A stretch of DNA of 64,000 nucleotides from Thermodesulfobacteriota bacterium (GTDB taxonomy: Bacteria; Desulfobacterota; GWC2-55-46), in assembly GCA_030583865.1 (NCBI GenBank), contig CP129479.1:1570819-1634818 (forward strand), written 5' to 3'. Positions 56,058-63,313 of this stretch are shown here, one piece after another. The notes beneath the pieces were generated by a model. That model did no database searches and was not told where the DNA came from. It saw only the letters and a program-made list of their open reading frames with translations. Position 1 is the stretch's first letter; each line of letters opens with the position of its first letter. The translations under genes and the position numbers were made by a program.

Positions 56058-56657
56058 TCAGGTCTTTGGCGCGGTCTTCTTGGAGAACCTGTCGGCCTCC
56101 CTCATATACTCCTGGTACTTGAGCGGGTTGAGTCCGTCCTTGTGCGCGGCCTCGGCCAGGGCCTCCCGGTCCCGCCCGGACCCTGGAGCCTCGGCGCCTG
56201 TCCCGAGCGCCTTCTTCAGGACGGCTATTTCGCCGTAGGCGGTCCGGAGCTCCTCCAGAAGGTTCCTGTTCTGCAGCATGAGCCTCAGGCGCTCGCAAGC
56301 GTTCTTAATGACTATCATGAGCTCGTCGAGCCTGAATGGCTTCGCGATGTAGTCGTACGCGCCGGTCTCTATGGCCTTGACCGCGGTCTCTATCGTGGCG
56401 TAGCCGGTTATTATGATGACGAGTATGTCGCCGTCGAGCTCCCTTATGCGCTGAAGGAGCTGGAGGCCGTCCATGCCAGGCATCATCAGGTCGGTTATGA
56501 CCATGTGGAAGTGGTCCATCCTGAGCTTCTTCAGCGCCTCCTCGCCGTCCCTGGCGAGAGACACTTCATAGCCCCAGTTCCTGACCGCTTCGATAAGGAG
56601 CTCCCTCAAATCGAGGTCGTCGTCCGCTATGAGTATCTTGAATTTCTCTTCGGACAT
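56058..56657 (-). CDS. Response regulator, receiver plus coiled coil
   Basis: 199 residues from the ATG at 56657 (MSEEKFKILIADDD). Receiver domain with phospho-Asp in VITDLMMPGMDG and KPF near residue 108, then a helical C-terminal tail without a DNA-binding or enzymatic domain. Seventeen bases before the HD-GYP gene. Probably the input side of the three-gene module. Confidence 0.9.
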   Translation of the reverse strand: MSEEKFKILIADDDLDLRELLIEAVRNWGYEVSLARDGEEALKKLRMDHFHMVITDLMMPGMDGLQLLQRIRELDGDILVIIITGYATIETAVKAIETGAYDYIAKPFRLDELMIVIKNACERLRLMLQNRNLLEELRTAYGEIAVLKKALGTGAEAPGSGRDREALAEAAHKDGLNPLKYQEYMREADRFSKKTAPKT

Positions 56658-56815
56658 CTTCGTCCAGCTCGCTATCCCCTGGGCAAAACGCGCGATGCGC
56701 CCGGCCCGGAAAAGATGAGCCGGGCGAAGGATAAATAATGTTTTCCTGGTTGAATCAGGATAGTCACTGCCTGCCAAGTCAGGCCAGGCATGTTAACGGG
56801 CATGGCATACCACGG

Positions 56816-57007
56816 TCAGTACCCTTTGTACGGTCCCTGCCCGGAAATCCTGGCCTGTATCTGCGAGAGTATGTGCTTTCTCTTGCCGTCCTCGGATATA
56901 TGGACCTTGTCCACAGCCCCGGCGCTTTTTTCCGGCTCCTTACGCGCTCCCTTTTCAAGCTCCGGCAAGCCCAGCCCCGCGATAACAGTCCCGTCGACTT
57001 TTATCAT
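56816..57007 (-). CDS. Short FlgM-like (anti-sigma-28?) protein
   Basis: 63 residues with a strong GGGAGGGG ribosome binding site. The segment AVDKVHISEDGKRKHILSQI resembles the sigma-28-binding part of FlgM, with the C-terminal ARISGQGPYKGY tail. The whole is shorter than typical FlgM (about 95). It lies beside the flagellar genes. Function is inference from resemblance and context. Confidence 0.55.
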   Translation of the reverse strand: MIKVDGTVIAGLGLPELEKGARKEPEKSAGAVDKVHISEDGKRKHILSQIQARISGQGPYKGY

Positions 57008-57129
57008 GCTCCCCTCCCCGCAGTTCCGACAAGGTCATATCGACTGTCAAAGAGGTATACTTGAGGCGTTTTTAACATTTCAAGGGCTTGAGAAGGAAGA
57101 AAAATCTGAAGGGGGCATGGCATTAAAAG

Positions 57130-57280
57130 TTGCTGAAAAACCCAAAATCACATCCAGGCTGCTCAAAAAGGTCGAGATGCAAGGAGTCGCGAAAAATGAG
57201 GAATGATGAGTACTTATCTTGTACGCCGCAATGACGAATTTTGAAGACGACGCCGCAGATTGGCCTTTTTCAGCAGCCTG
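57130..57280. repeat. Diverged family B repeat
   Basis: TTGCTGAAAAACCCAAAATC, then AGGCTGCTCAAAAAGGTCGA and, at the right, GGCCTTTTTCAGCAGCCTG. The inner hairpin is changed but keeps TACTTATCTTGTACGCC. Lies downstream of fliT on the minus strand. Confidence 0.82.
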
Positions 57281-57302
57281 TTAAGGCCCGGTCCGTCTCA
57301 CA

Positions 57303-57617
57303 TCACCGGGAGTAGGCCTTGAGCGCGCTCCGTCCGGTCTTTACCTGGCCGAGCTTCGACGAGATGCCGCCCATGACGGCCCGCACCTCTGAGGCGAGAA
57401 GGTTGTCGTTTTCGAGGAGCTTTTCAAGAAGCCGCCGGGCCTCCGTGTCATTGCAGCCCTCGACTGGAAGGCCCAGGTCCAGGAAAAGCCTTTCCCTTTC
57501 GGCCTGACAAGCCACAAACTCATCTATTCTTTTTTCCTTTATAAATCGAAGCTGTATAGTAGAAATCTCAAGCAGCCTGTTAAGCTTTTCCCTGAGGGCC
57601 GATCTGTTAAGCTCCAC
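57303..57617 (-). CDS. FliT-like flagellar chaperone
   Basis: 104 residues, helical throughout (MELNRSALREKLNRLLEIS; LLENDNLLASEVRAVMGGI), ending GRSALKAYSR as in FliT/FlgN proteins. Binds the filament cap FliD before export. Overlaps fliS by 11 bases. Confidence 0.75.
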   Translation of the reverse strand: MELNRSALREKLNRLLEISTIQLRFIKEKRIDEFVACQAERERLFLDLGLPVEGCNDTEARRLLEKLLENDNLLASEVRAVMGGISSKLGQVKTGRSALKAYSR

Positions 57618-58014
57618 AGCTTAAGCTCCTCGGCTCAGCCCTCTCCTGCTTCTGCCTTTCGGTCGAGATGGCCTCCCAGCCGGCCTTGAGCTCTGATATC
57701 ACCCTGTTCACCGGCTCTATACTGGAGGCGTCGTTTTTAAGGTTCGCCTCGGTGAGGGCCAGGGTGCAGAACTCATAGAGCCTTGCGAGGTTCGAGGCTA
57801 TCTCGCCCCCCCCGTCGCCGTCGAGGGCCGTAGTAAGCTCGCCGATTATCGCGAGCGACCTGTTGAGATACCTGCCCCTCCCGCCTATGTCGTTATTGCC
57901 GATGGCCATCTGGGCGAGCTTGTTGAAGCGCAAAATCCCGTCGTAGAGCATTATGATCAGGCTGACCTTGTCGGCCGTCATTACCTGCACGGTCTGGTAT
58001 TTGGCTACGCTCAA
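57607..58014 (-). CDS. fliS: Flagellin export chaperone FliS
   Basis: 135 residues, all-helical. Start SVAKYQTVQVMTADKVSLII after a TTG at 58014, with YDGILRFNKLAQ and the C-terminal helix. Binds flagellin and prevents premature folding. TTG overlaps the fliD stop codon (TTGA), so translation is coupled to fliD. Confidence 0.9.
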   Translation of the reverse strand: MSVAKYQTVQVMTADKVSLIIMLYDGILRFNKLAQMAIGNNDIGGRGRYLNRSLAIIGELTTALDGDGGGEIASNLARLYEFCTLALTEANLKNDASSIEPVNRVISELKAGWEAISTERQKQERAEPRSLSCGA

Positions 58015-59357
58015 AACGCCCCCCCCCCTAAATAGTTCAAAAGAGTGGCCCCCTGGCTCTTGAGACTCGCGAGCATGGTCTCAAGGGTCATGAACTGCGC
58101 CCTCAGCCGCTCCTCGTAGGTCACAAGGTGGTCCTCTTTCCTCCGTATGTCTTCCTCTATCCTCTTTATGTTCTTGTCTATGCCGCTCTGGCGGTTCTTT
58201 ATCCTGCCGTCCACGATGTCGTTTATGCCGTTCGCCACCTCGTGGATGAGCTCGCCGAAGCCGGAGACGTCCCCCTTCGTGAAGAGGCCCAATACCCCTT
58301 CATAGTTCTCAGAGAGGGCGCTCGTGAACTTCGATGAGTCGAGCGTAAGGAGCCCGTCCTCGCCGGTCTTTACGCCGACGTGCATAAGCCTGTTCATGTC
58401 CTCGGGCAGCCCGCTTATGGCCGACCCGAACACCCTCCTCAAGTCCTCCCAGACGCTCCTGGCGACGCTGTCGCCGAAGAAGGGGCCTCCCTTCTTGGTC
58501 TCGCTGTCGTACCTGTTGTTGGACTTGATATAGCTTACGACGCCGTTGTACGCGTCAATCAGGGCCTTTACCTTCTTTTCGGCCTCCTCCGTGTCCCTGT
58601 CGACTGAAAGAGTGACGGTGGCCCCCGGGTCGGCTGCCTTGAGGTTGAGGGTGACTCCGGTAACGAGGTCCGATATCGTATTGGAGGACCTGGTGACCGG
58701 CAGGCCGTCGATTGTCAGCGTGGCGTCCTGGGCTTCCTGGAGCGTTGTCGAGAAGACGAGGTCAGTGTCGTTCTGCGTGACGTTTATTGCGGCGGCTGTC
58801 CCGGTGGTGTCGCTCTTCAGGACCAGCCTGTAGGAGTTCCCGCCCGAGCCGTCGTTTACGATGGAGGCTGTCACCCCGGCATTGAGGGCGTTTATGGAGT
58901 CCTTGAGGCCCGCGAGCGTGGTGGTAGAGTCGACAGAGACGGTCTCTACGTCGCCCCCGCCCACCTGGAAGCTGAAAGAGCCGGCTCCCGGCGAGATTAC
59001 CGCCGTATCGGAGCTCACTCCGTCCGCGGCTATCTTGTGGGCCTTGGCAAGGGTGTTTACTGTTATCTCGTGGGTGCCCGCCGCAGCGGACTGGCTTGCG
59101 GACGCCGTGAAGTACGTGCTGTCGCTTACGGTCGCCTTGAAGGAATTGAAAGCGTTTCCGGTCCTCAGCGCGTTAGCGGCGGTTACGAGCGCCGAAACCT
59201 TGTTGCCGAGCTCCGAATACGCGGATTTGGCCTTGTTGAGGACTGTCTTGTCGTACTCAAGCTGGTTCAGGGACTGCTTTCTTATGCTTACGAGCTGGGT
59301 TATGAGCGACTGGTATTCGATGTTGCTCACGACACCCGAAGTGGCGCTTATGCTCAT
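58011..59357 (-). CDS. fliD: Flagellar filament cap FliD
   Basis: 448 residues. N-terminal D0-like segment (NIEYQSLITQLVSIRKQSLN), the FliD core and C-terminal coiled coil (LVTYEERLRAQFMTLETML; ASLKSQGATLLNYL). Caps the growing filament and may bind surfaces. Ten G in a row (58019-58028) encode the last four-glycine stretch before the stop codon, so the frame here is unstable. Confidence 0.92.
   Translation of the reverse strand: MSISATSGVVSNIEYQSLITQLVSIRKQSLNQLEYDKTVLNKAKSAYSELGNKVSALVTAANALRTGNAFNSFKATVSDSTYFTASASQSAAAGTHEITVNTLAKAHKIAADGVSSDTAVISPGAGSFSFQVGGGDVETVSVDSTTTLAGLKDSINALNAGVTASIVNDGSGGNSYRLVLKSDTTGTAAAINVTQNDTDLVFSTTLQEAQDATLTIDGLPVTRSSNTISDLVTGVTLNLKAADPGATVTLSVDRDTEEAEKKVKALIDAYNGVVSYIKSNNRYDSETKKGGPFFGDSVARSVWEDLRRVFGSAISGLPEDMNRLMHVGVKTGEDGLLTLDSSKFTSALSENYEGVLGLFTKGDVSGFGELIHEVANGINDIVDGRIKNRQSGIDKNIKRIEEDIRRKEDHLVTYEERLRAQFMTLETMLASLKSQGATLLNYLGGGAF
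58019..58028 (-). repeat. Poly-G tract (G10) at the fliD 3' end
   Basis: Ten consecutive G on the coding strand, encoding the C-terminal Gly-Gly-Gly of FliD. Length change alters the FliD end and the overlap with the fliS start. Confidence 0.9.
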
Positions 59358-59378
59358 GGTGCCCTCCCGTCCGGGCGT

Positions 59379-59726
59379 TTAGGAATGGTTTTTATTGAGC
59401 ATCCGCAGAAGCTCGTCCATCCTCTTCCTGATGGCAATCATCTCCTCGGACGGTATCTGCCGTATGACCTCGTCCGTCTCAGGGTCGATGATCTTGACGA
59501 GGACCTCTTTCAGGCGGCTGTCGGCCTCGAACCGGAGCTCGGTGTTCATCCTCTTCAGGTATATCCGTTCATCCGACGCGGCCTTGTCGAGCTCGCTTGC
59601 GCTCTCGGACTTATCCGGGCCGGGCCCGGCGGACGCCTTCTCCTTTTCGGCTGGCTTTTGCGGCTCGGGACGCCTCGCGTGCTCGATATCGATTGCAGTG
59701 ACGCCTTTTATTTTTTCTATGCTCAT
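59379..59726 (-). CDS. flaG: FlaG-family flagellar protein
   Basis: 115 residues from the ATG at 59726 (MSIEKIKGV). The C-terminal FlaG domain has LRFEADSRLKEVLVKIIDPE and EVIRQIPSEEMIAIRKRMDE, preceded by a charged low-complexity stretch. FlaG limits filament length in Campylobacter. Lies between fliC and fliD. A GC hairpin (59742-59770) precedes it. Confidence 0.9.
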   Translation of the reverse strand: MSIEKIKGVTAIDIEHARRPEPQKPAEKEKASAGPGPDKSESASELDKAASDERIYLKRMNTELRFEADSRLKEVLVKIIDPETDEVIRQIPSEEMIAIRKRMDELLRMLNKNHS

Positions 59727-59741
59727 GTCGCGCCTCATAGC

Positions 59742-59770
59742 GGGCGGGGATGGCAGACCCATCCCCGCCC
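59742..59770. other. Strong GC hairpin between fliC and flaG
   Basis: GGGCGGGGATGG-CAGA-CCATCCCCGCCC forms a 12-bp stem. No T run follows on either strand, so it is more likely an RNA stabiliser or processing site after fliC than a full terminator. Confidence 0.7.
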
Positions 59771-59800
59771 CTGCTACGGACCCGTCGGATTACGGGATTA

Positions 59801-60625
59801 TTACCTCAGGAGTCCAAGTACGTTCTGAGGCAGCTGGTTCGCCTGTGCGAGGACCGAGGTGCCGGCCTGTACCATTATCTGGTTCCTAGTGTACTGGGCG
59901 GTCTCCATCGCGAAGTCCGCGTCCCTTATCCTCGATTCCGCGGCCTGGAAGTTGGTGTAGGTGACCTGCAGGTTCGAGAGGGCTGCGGTAAGCCGGTTGC
60001 TGGACGCACCGTAGATGGCGCGGGCGTCGTTTATGGTCTTGAGTGCGGTGTTTATCGAGCTCAGGGTATCGAAGGCCTCGGCCCTGGTCGATATGGCCCC
60101 GGACACGAGCCCGAGCACGCCGGTCGTGAGCGCGTTGAGGCTTACGCTCAGCTCGTCGTTGGAGGTGTTCTTGAAGCCTATGAACATCGTGAGCGCGGCG
60201 GTGCCGCCGTCGAGGATCTTGTATCCGCCAAATTCCGTGGTGGCCGCGATCCTGTCGATTTCCTTGATGAGGGTGTTGAACTCGTCGCTGTAGTAGGACC
60301 TGTTGTCGTCGTCCAGGGTGCCCTGGGCAGCGCTGGCGGCGAGTTCGCCCATCCTCGTGACGATGTTGGTTATCTGCTCGGCGGCCTTGTCGCTTATCTC
60401 CATCGCGCTTATGCCGTCATTGATGTTCCTGATGGACGCCTGGATCATCCTGGACTGGCTGCGGAGCTGGTCCGCCCTGCCGAGGCCGGCGGCGTCGTCG
60501 GCGGCGCTGTTGATCCTGAAGCCTGACGAGAGCCTGGAAACGCTTACCTTGAGCTGGGAGTTGGTGACCGCGAGGTTCTGCTGTGCTACAAGAGCGGATA
60601 CGTTGGTATTGATTACGAGTGACAT
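59801..60625 (-). CDS. fliC: Flagellin
   Basis: 274 residues. N-terminal SLVINTNVSALVAQQNL and C-terminal QANQLPQNVLGLLR are the conserved flagellin D0 ends; the middle is short, so this is a small flagellin without large variable domains. Forms the filament and is a TLR5-type ligand in general. Preceded by a sigma-28 promoter and a leader of about 120 bases. Confidence 0.97.
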   Translation of the reverse strand: MSLVINTNVSALVAQQNLAVTNSQLKVSVSRLSSGFRINSAADDAAGLGRADQLRSQSRMIQASIRNINDGISAMEISDKAAEQITNIVTRMGELAASAAQGTLDDDNRSYYSDEFNTLIKEIDRIAATTEFGGYKILDGGTAALTMFIGFKNTSNDELSVSLNALTTGVLGLVSGAISTRAEAFDTLSSINTALKTINDARAIYGASSNRLTAALSNLQVTYTNFQAAESRIRDADFAMETAQYTRNQIMVQAGTSVLAQANQLPQNVLGLLR

Positions 60626-60745
60626 TATGATACCCTCCTTAGTGTTTGGTTCGGCATCCTTGCCGTTTTTTTTCGGGTCCTGCCCCGGCCTTTTCCGACC
60701 TGCCTCCCTTTCGGCCTGTCTTGGGCTGAAGCCCTCTTAATGCTA

Positions 60746-60773
60746 TTATCGGAAAGCCGCCTGGAATCCTTTA
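60746..60773 (-). promoter_or_regulatory. Sigma-28 (FliA) promoter of fliC
   Basis: On the minus strand TAAA (60770-60773), 16 bases, then TCCGATAA (60746-60753), close to the consensus TAAA-N15-GCCGATAA. It lies directly before the fliC leader. Confidence 0.8.
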
Positions 60774-60781
60774 GGGAAAAA

Positions 60782-61381
60782 TCAGGCGTTGAAGTGGAAA
60801 AGTTTCTCCTCCATCTCCCCGACAAAGGGCGAGAGCTCGTATTCCATGAGGTCGGCGAGCGCGACGTGGTCGCCGGATTCCCTTGCCTCCTTCATGTCCT
60901 CGAGGAATTTGACTATGGGGCCGAAGTAACCGGCCGGGTTGACGTTAAAAAGGTCCATGTTATACTTCTCTCCGCCCTTGACCAGGGCGTCTATGGTCCT
61001 CACCACCTCGACAAGGCCGTCGAAAACCGACGAGAACGACGCGTCCGCCCTGGTGTTCCCGGTCCTGAGATCGCTTATGCAGAGCTTTATATTGTCCCCG
61101 GTGACCCTCAGGTATTCCTGGGCGAGGTCGAGTCCCTCGAGCGCCACCTCCTCCATCGAGGCGGTCTTGAGGACAAAGCCCCTGTGCACGGAAAGGGGTT
61201 TCTTCATGACTTCGGTACCCCTCCACCCCGAAAGCCTCTCCCCGTCGACCCAGAGCTCCATTACGAAACGCCTGTGGGACGTGAGGTCCTTCTCGACCGC
61301 GTCTATGAGCTCCCCTATCGTAGAGCTCCTGCCGCGGTCCTCGAAATCCAGCCTTGTGTCGTCCAGGTATACCTCGGTCAT
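60782..61381 (-). CDS. Uncharacterised protein in flagellar cluster
   Basis: 199 residues from the ATG at 61381 (MTEVYLDDTRLDFEDRG). An N-terminal domain with STIGELIDAVEKDLTSHRRF is followed by helical segments (EYLRVTGDNIKLCISDLRT; VKGGEKYNMDLFNVNP). No signal or membrane helix. Sits between the MAF gene and the flagellin promoter; conserved flagellar neighbours exist in related clusters. I do not recognise a known family; a cytoplasmic helper of filament or glycan assembly is only a guess. Confidence 0.75.
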   Translation of the reverse strand: MTEVYLDDTRLDFEDRGRSSTIGELIDAVEKDLTSHRRFVMELWVDGERLSGWRGTEVMKKPLSVHRGFVLKTASMEEVALEGLDLAQEYLRVTGDNIKLCISDLRTGNTRADASFSSVFDGLVEVVRTIDALVKGGEKYNMDLFNVNPAGYFGPIVKFLEDMKEARESGDHVALADLMEYELSPFVGEMEEKLFHFNA

Positions 61382-61394
61382 GTCTGTATTCTCC

Positions 61395-63308
61395 TCAGGT
61401 TCGTAAAGTGACTTCCCTGGCCCTGTGCGCCCCTGCATGGCGCTTGAGCGCCCTGGATGCGGCCAGCAGGACCGGCCTGTACCTTTTGCAGGCCTCGGCT
61501 ACCTTGCCGTAGGAGGAGGCCATGGAATCAAGCTCCTGCCTTATGAGCTTTTCCGGATCGTTTTCGTCATGGTCGTCCCGCAGGCGCTCTTTGAGCCTGT
61601 AAGTATTTTCCATCAGCGCTTCCCATATGAAAGGCGAGCTCTCGGCGGACTTGAAAAGCCTCTCCTCCAGCCTCTTGATCCTCGCGACACCTGACTCTAT
61701 CTCGCGCGGGTCCAGATGGTCCCTCAGGAGCTTCCTTATGGAAGATACTTCCTTGAGTATAGAATCGGCAAATCCGCCCGCTTCCTTTAGCTTCATCTGC
61801 ATGGCCTCAAGGGACGATGAAAGCCCTTTGAGATCGGCAGGTTTGGCCGAGGACCTGGCGGCGCTTATGACATCATCGAGCATGACTTCATTTATTGCAC
61901 ATTTTTCAAGCACTTGGGAAAGCGGGATGTGCTCCATCCCCTCGATATAGGCCCCGCCCTCGGTCGCGTTTATCACGTTGAGGGGAACACCCTTTTTTTT
62001 CACCACGGCCAGGTAGTTCTCGAACCACTGGTGGAAGGTCACCCAGTCGTACTTGCTCGGCACGGGCTTGCCGTCGACGCCCTTGAGCCACATGAGCTTG
62101 AAGGCGCTTCTTGCCTTTTCGCTCAGGGTCACATAGTCCTCCTCTACGACCACCTCGCCTTTTTCAGCGTCTATCCTGACGTCCTGGGCCATATAGACCC
62201 CGCCCTTCGCGTGAGTGCCGCTTTCGCCGAAACACAGGTCCTGGCCTATGAAGATTATCGGGCTGCACCCGAGCATGGCCCCGATATCGAGCGCGGCCGT
62301 TGTGACGCTTCCGCCGCTTGCGGGGAAGTAGTCCGAGCCGAAAAACCCGGCGTGCTCCTGGCCGAGCGTCATGAACGGGCTGAAAAAGACGAACTTTTCC
62401 TTTACCTCCCTCGTGAACATGCCGGGGTGCGAGACCTCTCCGAGTATGAGCCTGGTCTGCCGGTCGTTTTCGTCATACGCGAAATACTCCGGTAAATCGA
62501 CCTTCTCGGAGGCTATTATGAAGTCCGGCACCACACCGTGCTTGAGGAGCGGCTTATAGGCGGTGATGGCCGCGATGATTACGGCCTTGCCCCTGGCCTC
62601 CCTGAGTAGATGGGCGTTCTTATGGAGAGACGGCCCCGCGCCCGCGATTACGAGGGGCAGCCCCTTTAGGCCGTCCCTCAAGGCGTCTATGGGCGTGCAG
62701 TCCAGTATCTGCGGGATGTTCTCAAGGTAGTTCCTTATCCAGGCCCCCCTGGAATCCATATCGGTCCTGATATTGACCTTGTTGCTTACCTGCGCGTTGT
62801 TTACCTTGTTTATGAAATCGAGGTACTCCTTCGGGAAGCTCATCTTGTAAGGGCTGGTCGTATAGCAGAGCAGGTCGTCGAATCCGTCCATCTGCCTTAC
62901 CTTCGCGACCACGCCCTGCGTATCGTCGCAGAGAAAGACATCGTCCAGGGCGAGCATGCCTGAGAGGTCGGCCTGCCTCAAGACCCCGTTAAGGACCTCC
63001 GGCGAGGGCTCGTAGACCACCACATTTTTCTGTCCTTTTTCAACAAGCGCCTTGAGGAGATGCCCGCAGCCGAGGCCGAAGAGGAGCACCCAGTCCGCCT
63101 TTTTCGATACAAGCTCCTCAGCCTGCGCCACTGCCTCCTTTGCCGGGTCGTACGCGCTATGGAAGAGGCGTCCCATGTGCCTGAATGTAGGCTCCCCGGA
63201 TTTGGCGGCCTCGACTTTTACGGATTCGCCGCTCCATCCGGCAATGCGCCCGGCGAGGGCCGTGTCCTTTTTCCCTATGGCATCGAGGTTTTTCGCAAGC
63301 GGCCCCAT
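61395..63308 (-). CDS. Motility accessory factor (MAF, DUF115-type)
   Basis: 637 residues from the ATG at 63308 (MGPLAKNLDAIGKK), with GAGGAG nine bases upstream. The central MAF flag domain holds LPLVIAGAGPSLHKNAHLL, AAITAYKPLLKHGVVPDFI and IIFIGQDLCFGESGTH. Family members transfer pseudaminic or legionaminic acid-like sugars to flagellin in Campylobacter, Helicobacter and Aeromonas. Implies that the flagellin here is glycosylated. The C-terminal part is coiled-coil-like. A TTG at 63317 in the same frame overlaps the next gene's stop. Confidence 0.9.
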   Translation of the reverse strand: MGPLAKNLDAIGKKDTALAGRIAGWSGESVKVEAAKSGEPTFRHMGRLFHSAYDPAKEAVAQAEELVSKKADWVLLFGLGCGHLLKALVEKGQKNVVVYEPSPEVLNGVLRQADLSGMLALDDVFLCDDTQGVVAKVRQMDGFDDLLCYTTSPYKMSFPKEYLDFINKVNNAQVSNKVNIRTDMDSRGAWIRNYLENIPQILDCTPIDALRDGLKGLPLVIAGAGPSLHKNAHLLREARGKAVIIAAITAYKPLLKHGVVPDFIIASEKVDLPEYFAYDENDRQTRLILGEVSHPGMFTREVKEKFVFFSPFMTLGQEHAGFFGSDYFPASGGSVTTAALDIGAMLGCSPIIFIGQDLCFGESGTHAKGGVYMAQDVRIDAEKGEVVVEEDYVTLSEKARSAFKLMWLKGVDGKPVPSKYDWVTFHQWFENYLAVVKKKGVPLNVINATEGGAYIEGMEHIPLSQVLEKCAINEVMLDDVISAARSSAKPADLKGLSSSLEAMQMKLKEAGGFADSILKEVSSIRKLLRDHLDPREIESGVARIKRLEERLFKSAESSPFIWEALMENTYRLKERLRDDHDENDPEKLIRQELDSMASSYGKVAEACKRYRPVLLAASRALKRHAGAHRAREVTLRT

Positions 63309-63313
63309 ATCCG

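Noticed and set aside
56041..56298. Extended N-terminus of the HD-GYP regulator
   Set aside because: It overlaps the neighbouring response regulator in a different frame with arginine- and proline-rich shadow sequence.
56760..56800. Sigma-54 promoter near the FlgM-like gene
   Set aside because: TGGC and TTGGCA-like parts have GG and GC one base too close (N9 rather than N10).
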